DNA from: HGM11368 sp051883455
GTDB lineage: Bacteria > Bacillota > Clostridia > Christensenellales > UBA3700
Assembly (NCBI GenBank): GCA_051883455.1
Contig: JBJETT010000008.1
Coordinates: 1 to 64,000 of the forward strand
Length of the DNA stretch: 64,000 nt
Direction of reading: 5' to 3'
Shown: positions 15,492 to 23,086 of the stretch, in pieces
How the letters are laid out: every line of letters begins with the position of its first letter
Position numbering within the stretch: the first letter of the stretch is position 1
Notes under the pieces: generated by a model
Databases searched by the model: none
What the model saw: only the letters and a program-made list of their open reading frames with translations
Told to the model about the DNA's origin: nothing
Translations under genes and position numbers: made by a program

Positions 15492-16211
15492 TCAAACGCC
15501 TATGGTATCATCGTCGCTCTCGAAGGTAACGAAGTCTTCGCCCTCCAAAAAGTCGGGATTGTTGCTATCGAGCATAGCATCCAACTCGTCTTGCTGTTGG
15601 ATTTGACTAGAAGTAGGCGCATCAGGCTCGTCGGATAATTGAATTTCTCTATACAAACCTTCCGTTTGAGCGTTGAAGTTGCCATATTCGATAAGTCGCT
15701 TCATAACCTCACCGTAGTCAGGCAGTTCGTCAATAGAATGCAATTCAAACTTTTTGAGGAATTCTTCCGTAGTACCGTACAATACGGGTTTTCCCGGAGA
15801 TTGCTTAAACCCACAGCTTTTGATGAGGTCGGCTTTGAGAAGCACGCTGATAGCGTAGTCGGGACTTACGCCTCTGATTTCCTCTATTTCGCTACGCGTA
15901 ATTGGTTGTTGATACGCAATAATCGACAGCACCTCTACCAATATCTTAGAGAGTTCTTTTTCTTTGACGGGTTGCAATACTTCGGCTACGATTTCGCCGT
16001 ATTTGCTATTGGAACAAAACTGTACCTTGTCGTTGAAAACTTCCAATCTAATACCGCAATCACCGCTATACTTTGTCTCCAACTCGGCTATAGCGTCGTT
16101 GAGATTGCGTTTGGACACGTCACCGGGAAGTTTGGACAATATATCTTGTCTACTGATAGGCACACCCGCCGCAAATATTATCGCCTCTACGACGTTGATC
16201 AAATTTTTCAT
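15492..16211 (-). CDS. scpB: Segregation and condensation protein B
   Basis: A 239-residue ScpB, the kleisin-associated winged-helix subunit of the Smc-ScpAB condensin. Residues 1-80 and 85-160 form the tandem winged-helix domains (VVEAIIFAAGVPIS; LVEVLSIIAYQQPITRSEIEEIRGV; YGTTEEFLKKF). The C-terminal 70 residues are acidic and probably disordered. The ATG at 16211 has GGAGG six bases upstream and avoids overlap with scpA; an upstream in-frame start would overlap it. Confidence 0.94.
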   Translation of the reverse strand: MKNLINVVEAIIFAAGVPISRQDILSKLPGDVSKRNLNDAIAELETKYSGDCGIRLEVFNDKVQFCSNSKYGEIVAEVLQPVKEKELSKILVEVLSIIAYQQPITRSEIEEIRGVSPDYAISVLLKADLIKSCGFKQSPGKPVLYGTTEEFLKKFELHSIDELPDYGEVMKRLIEYGNFNAQTEGLYREIQLSDEPDAPTSSQIQQQDELDAMLDSNNPDFLEGEDFVTFESDDDTIGV

Positions 16212-16212
16212 T

Positions 16213-17013
16213 CTATTCCTCCGTATCACTCAAGTGCGAATAGTCTATTGATTCGCTGTCGATTTCATCGTTGTATTCGATAAGAATATCGTCGGTAAAC
16301 GACTCTTGAGTCGCCTTAACAATTTGCTTCTTCATAAGCTCCAGTAGCGCTTGGAAGGTCGATATTTTCTCGCTTTTCTCTACCTTTTCACCAAATAATT
16401 CGCTAAATTTGATACTCTTTTGCTCCACGACTCGCTTGGCAATATAATTGATTTTGTCAGCTACGGTGTATGGGTCTTTGACTATCTTCTTGGTGGCAAA
16501 GGCAATCTCCTTCTCGTTGAGTCTTAAGAGCATTCTACCGTATGCGTCGATGAGATTGTTTAGGTCAAAATTGCTGAGAACGATGATAGCATCCTTGTCG
16601 GTAAAGACAGGCTTGCGATAGAACTTGTTGAGAGTTTCTCTCTCCTTGAGAGCCTCGCCCTTCTCTTTGAACATAGCGTACATGAGAAGCCTACGTCTGA
16701 GCAATTCTTCAGGATCTTCTTCTTCAATATATTCTTCGTCCTCAATTTCTTCTTTAGGCAGGGCGTCCTTGGATTTGATTTCTAATAGCGTTGCGGCAAC
16801 GGATACGAAGTCGGAAGCTACGTCCATGTCTAACTCTCCAACGCCTTCCATGTACTGCATATATTGTCCGGTGATTTGTGCAAGCGGAAAGGTAAGCAAA
16901 TCGTACTTGCCCTCTACTACTATGAGCGTATAGAGCAATTCGATTGGTCCTTCAAAATCAAGCAAACTAAACTTGACTACATCGCTGGCGTGTTTTTCAA
17001 AAAAATTTGCCAT
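16213..17013 (-). CDS. scpA: Segregation and condensation protein A
   Basis: A 266-residue kleisin that bridges Smc heads during chromosome condensation and segregation. FEGPIELLYTLIVVEGKYDLLTFPLAQIT is the conserved N-terminal Smc-neck binding region. The acidic middle (EEIEDEEYIEEEDPEEL) and C-terminal winged-helix (FSELFGE, VATFQALLEL-like) match the family. The ATG at 17013 directly follows the M50 protease gene; a GTG two codons upstream is the alternative. Confidence 0.93.
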   Translation of the reverse strand: MANFFEKHASDVVKFSLLDFEGPIELLYTLIVVEGKYDLLTFPLAQITGQYMQYMEGVGELDMDVASDFVSVAATLLEIKSKDALPKEEIEDEEYIEEEDPEELLRRRLLMYAMFKEKGEALKERETLNKFYRKPVFTDKDAIIVLSNFDLNNLIDAYGRMLLRLNEKEIAFATKKIVKDPYTVADKINYIAKRVVEQKSIKFSELFGEKVEKSEKISTFQALLELMKKQIVKATQESFTDDILIEYNDEIDSESIDYSHLSDTEE

Positions 17014-17019
17014 AATCAC

Positions 17020-17754
17020 CTACATAATATTGATGCCGAATATCAACCCGAAGAGCTTGCCGACTACGCTGCGCACTAAGCTGATATACATGCCAAATAT
17101 ATCGAAATACGGGCTAATTCTACCCAAAACGCTACTGCCGATAAGCAAAATCAAGAGCGCGTAATTGCCGTATCTATACATAAAATCTACGTATTTGCTA
17201 GAAGGTCTAAGCGTTTCGAATAACCTAAATCCATCCAAAGGATATATTGGCAACAAGTTGAACGCCATGAGAGTCAGATTGAATATTATGCTATATTGGA
17301 ACAAATACGAGAAAAAGAAGTAGGCGTATTGTCCCGCCGATATCTCTTGCCCTACGTAGATAGTTAAATCAACGTTTTTGGTGCAGGCAATCAAAATCGC
17401 ATAGACAGCCGTAGCCAAGAATGCAACGATAAAATTGCAAATTACCCCCGCCAAAGATACGGTTATCATACCCTTTTTGTATTCTCTAAAATTGCGAGGG
17501 TCGATAGGTACGGGTTTCGCCCAACCAAAGCCAACCACCAGCATCATCAAAAAACCTATCGGGTCAATATGCTTGAGAGGATTGAGCGAAAGCCTGCCTC
17601 GCATTTTCGCCGTGTAATCGCCGTTGAGGTACGCCACCCAGCCGTGCGCCATTTCGTGCAAAACTATTGCAAACAATATTGCAATGAGGTATGCCAGAAC
17701 GCCCAAAAAGGCAAGTCTTGGATAGTCGGCTAAGGCTTGGATAATATACAACAT
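17020..17754 (-). CDS. Site-2 protease family (M50) membrane metalloprotease
   Basis: A 244-residue polytopic protein with the zinc motif HEMAHG in the first transmembrane region (about residue 33) and NLLPIYPLDGFR as the third-ligand motif near residue 170. It lacks a PDZ domain, as in the YwhC/YdiL-like branch rather than RseP. Its substrate is unknown. The start overlaps the lysA stop by one base (TAATG). The gene commonly sits with lysA and scpAB in Clostridia. Confidence 0.88.
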   Translation of the reverse strand: MLYIIQALADYPRLAFLGVLAYLIAILFAIVLHEMAHGWVAYLNGDYTAKMRGRLSLNPLKHIDPIGFLMMLVVGFGWAKPVPIDPRNFREYKKGMITVSLAGVICNFIVAFLATAVYAILIACTKNVDLTIYVGQEISAGQYAYFFFSYLFQYSIIFNLTLMAFNLLPIYPLDGFRLFETLRPSSKYVDFMYRYGNYALLILLIGSSVLGRISPYFDIFGMYISLVRSVVGKLFGLIFGINIM

Positions 17755-19070
17755 TATTGATAATCTTCCTCTACGTCGTTGCGAACCAAATCTTCGTAAG
17801 TTTGAGGTTTGACGGCGTATCTGCTCTTGCCACCCGATACCAACACGACAGGCGGAATGAGATTGCGGTTGTAGTTGCTGGACATAGAATAGTTGTATGC
17901 GCCCGTGGTAAATACGGCTATAATATCGCCTCTTTTCGCCTTAGGCAAGCAAATATCCTTGATGATTACGTCACCACTCTCACAGCACTTGCCCGCTATG
18001 GTAACAACCTCTTCTCCAGCCTCGTTAGCTCTATTGGCAATGACTGCCTCGTATTTAGCGTCGTATAGCGCCGGACGAATGTTGTCGGTCATACCGCCGT
18101 CGATAGCCAAGTACTTTCTGATGCCCTTGATATCCTTGATAGCACCCACGCTATAGAGAGTTATGCCGGCTTCACCTACGATACTTCTACCCGGCTCTAT
18201 CATAAAGTATGGCTTGGATATGTTCTTTTTAGCCACGCAATCGCCCAGAGTTTTGGTGAGAAGCTCGACGTATTCGCAATATTCTCTGATATTGAACTTA
18301 GGGTCGTCACCGCTATAATGTACACCAAAGCCACCGCCGAGATTGAGCTCTTCTACCTCTATACCTTGCTCCGTGAGCTTGGCAATAAAGTCAGTCATTA
18401 CTTCGACGGCAAGCGCAAACGCCGACTTGTCAAAAATCTGCGAGCCGATATGGCAATGCAAGCCTCTAAAATATACGTTGTTTGATTTCTTGATTTTGTT
18501 TATTACTTCGAGAGCATCTCCGTTTGCGATAGAAAAGCCGAATTTACTATCTACCTTGGCAGTCTGAATAAAGGTGTGCGTATGCGCCTCGACGCCCGGA
18601 TTGGTACGGATAAGCACCTTTTGCTTGCGAGAATATTTGGCACAAATCTCGTCGATAAGGTCTACCTCCTCGAGATTGTCCACAACTATTACGCCCACGC
18701 CGTTGGATATAGCGAATTCCAACTCGCTCATCAGCTTGTTGTTGCCGTGAAAATACGCCTTGGACGGGTCAAAGCCCGCACTGATAGCAGTATATAGCTC
18801 GCCTGCCGAAACAACGTCGATATTGCTATTTTCCTCTTTCATTATTTTGTAGATTGCCTTGCAGCTAAAAGCCTTGGAAGCATAGGCAACATTGCCGTAG
18901 CCGTACGTGTTGGCAACGGTATTTCTAAAGGCTCTCACGACGCCTCTGATATAATCCTCGTCCATTACGTACAATGGCGTGGAATACTTGGCAACCAAAT
19001 CTACACAGTCTACGCCACCGATTTGAAGGTGTCCCTTTTCGTTGACGTTCATCGTTTCTCTATAGTTCAT
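17754..19070 (-). CDS. lysA: Diaminopimelate decarboxylase
   Basis: A 438-residue PLP enzyme converting meso-diaminopimelate to lysine. YASKAFSC holds the PLP lysine (K66), HCHIGSQIF and ELNLGGGFGVHY shape the cofactor site, and GKCCESGDVI carries the active-site cysteine from the second subunit. EPGRSIVG is also present. AGGAG precedes the ATG. First gene of a lysA-M50-scpA-scpB unit; no lysine riboswitch was seen upstream. Confidence 0.96.
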   Translation of the reverse strand: MNYRETMNVNEKGHLQIGGVDCVDLVAKYSTPLYVMDEDYIRGVVRAFRNTVANTYGYGNVAYASKAFSCKAIYKIMKEENSNIDVVSAGELYTAISAGFDPSKAYFHGNNKLMSELEFAISNGVGVIVVDNLEEVDLIDEICAKYSRKQKVLIRTNPGVEAHTHTFIQTAKVDSKFGFSIANGDALEVINKIKKSNNVYFRGLHCHIGSQIFDKSAFALAVEVMTDFIAKLTEQGIEVEELNLGGGFGVHYSGDDPKFNIREYCEYVELLTKTLGDCVAKKNISKPYFMIEPGRSIVGEAGITLYSVGAIKDIKGIRKYLAIDGGMTDNIRPALYDAKYEAVIANRANEAGEEVVTIAGKCCESGDVIIKDICLPKAKRGDIIAVFTTGAYNYSMSSNYNRNLIPPVVLVSGGKSRYAVKPQTYEDLVRNDVEEDYQ

Positions 19071-19357
19071 ATTATTCTCCTAGGACGATAAGATATCGTC
19101 AAGTTTGATTGTAACAAAACGCGAGCGCAAAGTCAACGCGAAGAATAAAATAATATAATAAAGACCGCAAATATTTACGGTCTTTTTTCTCTCTACACGC
19201 CTATTAGGCATGGATATCGAGTAGACGATACTTGTCAGGCACTCGCATAGGAAACGTCGAAGTTATACGCCAATTGTCGTAGTCAATATAGCAACTTACG
19301 ATGCGGTTTAGCCCTTTCGAGTATTATATCGCCTTAGACGTCATTACTAAGCGCGTA
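19071..19357. other. Intergenic region, mostly unexplained
   Basis: Between dacF and lysA. It holds the hairpin at 19161-19187. The rest (about 19195-19357) has no gene or clear structure. Confidence 0.5.
19161..19187. terminator. Possible bidirectional terminator
   Basis: AAGACCG and CGGTCTT flank an AT-rich ten-base loop. The plus strand continues with T and the minus strand with a T/A-rich tract, so it could end dacF transcription. Confidence 0.5.
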
Positions 19358-20527
19358 TCACCATTGTGACGCTAAATCTTTGATATAGTCGAATAAGCTT
19401 GCCTTGTCGGCGTCTTGTCCTGCAAGTAGATTGATAGTCTGTTCGTTGCCTTGCGTGGTTATCGTTACGCTACCTACGACGTCGCCTTTTTTGATAGGCG
19501 CTTTGACGTAGGTTGGTAGGTTTACGCTCACGCTACCAAGCTTTTCCCCACCCTTGCAAAGTACCGCTACGTCACGCTCGGGTCTTACTGCAATACATTT
19601 GACAGGTGACGCCTTGACTGTCAACTGCTCGGGCATGTCTTGGTCGCGTATATATACTACTTGACTTTTGTAAGCGCCAAAGCCGTAATCGAATAGCCTG
19701 CTTACTTGATTAAAACGCGTCTTAGAATCGTTGCAACCTATGACGGTAGCTACTACTTTTAGACCATTTCTCTGAGCACACGCCGACAGACAAAAGCCGG
19801 CTTTGGCAGTGTATCCCGTCTTGCCACCGATGCAGCCTTGATAGTGTCTAATGAGCTTGTTGGTATTGACGAGCTGGGTAATTCTACCGTCTGGATGAGT
19901 GAAATTTTCTAAATAAATGCTAGCGTAATCGTAGTATTTGTCGTGTTTCATCAATTCTCTAGTCATAATATTGACGTCACGCGCAGTGCTGTATTGCTCA
20001 CGCTCGCTAGGAAGCCCCGTCGCAGAGCAAAAGAGCGTGTTGTTCATGCCCAACTCTTTCGCCCTTGCGTTCATCATATCAACGAAAGCTTCGTGAGAAC
20101 CCGCTATTCTCTCAGCCATTGCCACGGAAGCGTCGTTGGCAGACACGACAATGATACCTTTGAGCAAATCGCTAACGACGTAACTATCGCCCGTCTCCAA
20201 AAACATTTGCGAACCGCCCATTGCCGATGAATTGGCGGATATAGTTACCTTTTCTTCCAAAGTCAGATTGCCCTTGTCTATCTCTTCCAACGTTAGCAAT
20301 GCAGTCATAATCTTGACCATGCTGGCAATCTCGTGCTTTTCGTCAGGCTTGTAGCTATAAAGCTCAATTCCCGTATCGAAATCCGTCATATATTTGCTAA
20401 ACGACTTGGAGTCTACGCTCTCGTCCACGCTTGCTTCTTGAAGATTGGCAGGTAGACACAACGTAGAGCCAACAGTCAAAACAAGCGTAATTAGCAACAA
20501 AAAAAATATCGAATAAAACTTTTTCAT
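19358..20527 (-). CDS. dacF: D-alanyl-D-alanine carboxypeptidase, DacF-like (S11)
   Basis: A 389-residue exported carboxypeptidase with a signal peptide at 1-25 (ends STLCLPA). Catalytic motifs are SMVK (69-72), SAND at about 130 and KTGYTAKAG at about 238. A C-terminal PBP5_C-like domain follows from about 285. The ATG at 20527 has GAGG five bases upstream. The gene follows deoB as dacF does in Bacillus, where it is expressed in the forespore; that regulation is inferred only from synteny. Confidence 0.9.
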   Translation of the reverse strand: MKKFYSIFFLLLITLVLTVGSTLCLPANLQEASVDESVDSKSFSKYMTDFDTGIELYSYKPDEKHEIASMVKIMTALLTLEEIDKGNLTLEEKVTISANSSAMGGSQMFLETGDSYVVSDLLKGIIVVSANDASVAMAERIAGSHEAFVDMMNARAKELGMNNTLFCSATGLPSEREQYSTARDVNIMTRELMKHDKYYDYASIYLENFTHPDGRITQLVNTNKLIRHYQGCIGGKTGYTAKAGFCLSACAQRNGLKVVATVIGCNDSKTRFNQVSRLFDYGFGAYKSQVVYIRDQDMPEQLTVKASPVKCIAVRPERDVAVLCKGGEKLGSVSVNLPTYVKAPIKKGDVVGSVTITTQGNEQTINLLAGQDADKASLFDYIKDLASQW

Positions 20528-20628
20528 ATACACCTCACTATGGCTATATTGTGTGGATAATGAAAGGCAATATTCGAATTTTATTATAAATAAATGCGTT
20601 TTTTAGAATAATTTTGAATAATTTATTG

Positions 20629-21753
20629 CTATTTGTTATTTATATTAAAGAATTTGAGTATTTGTTCACCAACGAAGTCAAAACCCTCTATCGTACCCAA
20701 ATTGCGTGAAGCTACGCCCTTGGAAAAGAAAAGTGCGGGTACGTTTTCACGAGAATGGTCGGTGCTTGGCGTGGAGGGATCGCAACCGTGGTCCGCCGTA
20801 ATAATCAATAGGTCAGTATCTTGCATTGCTCTCACTATTTCGGGTAATCTAGCGTCAAAATCTTGTAAGCACTCTTTGTACCCCTCTATATCGTTGCGGT
20901 GACCGTACAACATATCAAAGTCCACGAGGTTGGAAAATATCAAGCAATTATCATACTCGCGCATTGCACGAATAGTAGCGTCAACCACCTCTTTGTTGCC
21001 GTGAGCGGTTATTGCTTGGTCTATGCCTGCTCCGCTAAATATATCGTTGATTTTACCTATAGCTATCGTCTTGACACCTCTACGTTGCAATTTGTCGAGT
21101 ACGCTCTCCCCTTGCGGTGGCAATCCAAAGTCCTTACGGTCAGCCGTGCGATAAAAGTTACCACCTTCGTCTATGGCAAATGGTCTCGCAATCACTCTGG
21201 CAACGCCGTCTTTGCCTCTCATAATCTTACGAGCTTGCTCGCACATTTCGTAAAGCCTATCCGTGGAATATATGGCATTGCAACAAGCAATTTGCAAAAC
21301 GCTATCTGCAGAGGTGTACACTATAGGATAGCCCGTAGCAATATGTTCCTTGCCAAGCCTAGCAATTATCTCCGTACCGCTTGCAGGCTCGTTGCCCAAT
21401 ACACCGTCAACGCCCCACGCCTTAGTCAGACGTGATATTATATCCTCGGCAAAACCGTGCGGATATGTTGGATAAGGCGTTGTGGTTACAATGCCCATAA
21501 GTTCAAAATGACCGGTAGTGGTGTCTTTGGCACACGATAACTCGGTTAGACGGGCAAAACTTGCCTTTGGCGCACTTGCTTTAGGCTCTACGCTCACCCC
21601 GTCGATATTGTTGAGCCCGAAGGAAACAAGGTTAGGGATATTGATACCTTGCGAGATTGCAAGGTAAGTATTGCTACCCTCGTCGCCGTATTGCTTTGCG
21701 TCCTTTGCTCCGCCTATACCAAAACTGTCCAAAACCAATAAAATTGCTTTCAT
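20629..21753 (-). CDS. deoB: Phosphopentomutase
   Basis: A 374-residue alkaline-phosphatase-fold enzyme interconverting ribose-1-P and ribose-5-P in nucleoside salvage. MKAILLVLDSFGIGGAKDA carries the metal Asp, DTTTGHFELMG the phosphothreonine and ITADHGCDPSTPSTDHSRE the metal-binding C-terminal motif. The ATG at 21753 matches the family N-terminus; upstream in-frame starts would lie within the promoter. There is no Shine-Dalgarno sequence and TATAAT ends six bases before the ATG, so a leaderless transcript is likely. Confidence 0.96.
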   Translation of the reverse strand: MKAILLVLDSFGIGGAKDAKQYGDEGSNTYLAISQGINIPNLVSFGLNNIDGVSVEPKASAPKASFARLTELSCAKDTTTGHFELMGIVTTTPYPTYPHGFAEDIISRLTKAWGVDGVLGNEPASGTEIIARLGKEHIATGYPIVYTSADSVLQIACCNAIYSTDRLYEMCEQARKIMRGKDGVARVIARPFAIDEGGNFYRTADRKDFGLPPQGESVLDKLQRRGVKTIAIGKINDIFSGAGIDQAITAHGNKEVVDATIRAMREYDNCLIFSNLVDFDMLYGHRNDIEGYKECLQDFDARLPEIVRAMQDTDLLIITADHGCDPSTPSTDHSRENVPALFFSKGVASRNLGTIEGFDFVGEQILKFFNINNK

Positions 21754-21759
21754 ACCACT

Positions 21760-21788
21760 ATTATATACCATATTAGCCTTTTTGAAAA
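21760..21788 (-). promoter_or_regulatory. Leaderless-type promoter of deoB
   Basis: The minus strand has TTTTCA (21783-21788), 17 bases, TATAAT (21760-21765), six bases and ATG. Confidence 0.6.
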
Positions 21789-21803
21789 GATATAATTGTC
21801 TAC
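21786..21803 (+). repeat. 18-bp repeat shared with 3413-3430
   Basis: This is the second exact copy of AAAGATATAATTGTCTAC, in the divergent region between deoB and the Spo0A-C-like gene. Confidence 0.5.
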
Positions 21804-21844
21804 AAAAATTCATAACACGACAAATTAGCCAAACAAAAATATAC

Positions 21845-21850
21845 TATAAT
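21845..21850 (+). promoter_or_regulatory. -10 element of Spo0A-C-like gene
   Basis: TATAAT ends six bases before the ATG at 21857. No good -35 is visible 16-18 bases upstream, so activation by a factor would be needed if this is the promoter. Confidence 0.5.
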
Positions 21851-21856
21851 CTAATC

Positions 21857-22192
21857 ATGCAAGAGTTGATAAAAAAGTATTTGATAGCTATGGGAATTAT
21901 GCCCAACTGCTCGGGTTATAGATATTTGAGCGAATTGATAAACGACCTCTGCCGAGGAATTGATATTTTTCCCCTCAAACACAACGGATACAAGAGATTG
22001 TCGGACAAGTACTGCCAAAGCGTAGGAAATATAGACAAAAACATTCAAAATTGTATCGCCAAAGCTTGGAACACGTGCGACCTTGGCTTGCTATTCACTC
22101 GCTTTGGCAATACGATTGACCAAGAAAAAGGCAAGCCTACCTCTAAACAGTTTATAATGCAATCTTATGAAAACATAAGACTATTGCATTAG
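21857..22192 (+). CDS. Stand-alone Spo0A C-terminal-domain-like protein
   Basis: A 111-residue protein aligning over its whole length with the DNA-binding effector domain of Spo0A. The match covers the opening helix (MGIMPNCSGYRYLSELI, compare IGVPAHIKGYxYLREAI), the middle (KRLSDKYCQSVGNIDKNIQNCIAKAW, compare the IAxxFxTTxSRVERAIRHAIEVAW region) and the end (FGNTIDQEKGKPTSKQFI, compare FGYTV...KPTNSEFI). No receiver domain precedes it. The recognition-helix arginines of Spo0A are replaced by Asp, Asn and Gln, so binding to a standard 0A box is doubtful. It is one of only two plus-strand genes. ATG 21857 follows TATAAT by six bases, with no Shine-Dalgarno sequence. Possible roles are an antagonist, a divergent regulator or a decaying paralogue. 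Confidence 0.75.
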   Translation: MQELIKKYLIAMGIMPNCSGYRYLSELINDLCRGIDIFPLKHNGYKRLSDKYCQSVGNIDKNIQNCIAKAWNTCDLGLLFTRFGNTIDQEKGKPTSKQFIMQSYENIRLLH

Positions 22193-22284
22193 GGCGCAAT
22201 AGCTCTATTAGGCAAGTCCATATATCAATAATTTTTTCGTTAAAATTTATCTATTATCCCTATAAAACGCTTTTGATGCTTATG

Positions 22285-22314
22285 TTGACATATTACGGTT
22301 GTATTATTTATAAA
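22285..22314 (+). promoter_or_regulatory. Leaderless-type promoter of SpoIIM-like gene
   Basis: TTGACA (22285-22290), 18 bases, TATAAA (22309-22314), seven bases and ATG (22322). There is no Shine-Dalgarno sequence. Confidence 0.65.
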
Positions 22315-22321
22315 ATATTAT

Positions 22322-22939
22322 ATGAAAAAATTTGACAAAAACAAGCCTAAAATTCGCTTTTATGCAAGTAATATTAAGTCGGCGTTGCAATTAGAGAAGT
22401 TTTGGTGGGTGTATTTGGTGACGGCAATAATATCAATCGTAGGTTTGATAATTGGCGTTATGGTGGGCAAAAATATCGACAATCCCGACCAATATGCTCC
22501 TTATCAACTTTTAAGCTTATCTCAATATAGCTACTTTGGCAATTTTTTGAAAATCTCGGTATATTTTGCCGTAGTGATATTTATAGCTTTTTTGTCAATT
22601 TTCAACCCGACTTTTGGTTTACTTAGCTTTTGTACGGCAATTTTTGTAGGATACCGCATGGGCTATCTAATAACGGTATCCTTCAACGTCAACGTCGCTA
22701 CGGCTATATTGTCACTGATACTGTATTATTTGCCTCTATGGATAGCCTTTTTGACGGTTATCGCCACGCAAATAATATTTAACCTCACCTACAATAATTG
22801 CATCAAGTCAATTAATTGGTGCAAAAACTTGATAATACTGTCAGGGCGTGTGGCATTGTTTTTGTTCATATTAGCCGTAATCGTAGCTCTAGTTTTGTGT
22901 GTACTATTGCCTTTGATATTCAATTTGCTATTTTTCTAA
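22322..22939 (+). CDS. SpoIIM-like polytopic membrane protein
   Basis: A 205-residue protein with a basic cytoplasmic start and about five transmembrane helices (roughly 27-48, 75-95, 98-120, 125-150, 172-203). The segment FVGYRMGYLITVSF resembles the GxxxG-containing core of SpoIIM/DUF95 proteins. SpoIIM takes part in septal peptidoglycan hydrolysis during spore engulfment. Similarity is weak; support comes from the neighbourhood (spoIIM, deoB and dacF are close together in Bacillus). It could also be an unrelated membrane protein. Confidence 0.5.
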   Translation: MKKFDKNKPKIRFYASNIKSALQLEKFWWVYLVTAIISIVGLIIGVMVGKNIDNPDQYAPYQLLSLSQYSYFGNFLKISVYFAVVIFIAFLSIFNPTFGLLSFCTAIFVGYRMGYLITVSFNVNVATAILSLILYYLPLWIAFLTVIATQIIFNLTYNNCIKSINWCKNLIILSGRVALFLFILAVIVALVLCVLLPLIFNLLFF

Positions 22940-23044
22940 GCCCTATTGACAATATTAGCGCCGTATCGAAATAGCAAAATGGCTCTGCCATAATACCGAT
23001 AGCAGTAAATATCCTTATAATCAAATTATGTCTAGCAAAAAAGC

Positions 23045-23080
23045 AAAAAAAAATACCACCTGCTAATTGCAAGTGGTACT
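23045..23080 (-). terminator. Intrinsic terminator after rny
   Basis: A nine-base-pair stem (ACCACTTGC with GCAGGTGGT, one G-U pair) and a five-base loop, followed on the minus strand by nine T. It lies just after the rny stop. Confidence 0.9.
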
Positions 23081-23086
23081 TTTTGA

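Noticed and set aside
19195..19357. Possible structured RNA between dacF and lysA
   Set aside because: Scattered short pairings only; no stable hairpin with conserved features or promoter could be supported.
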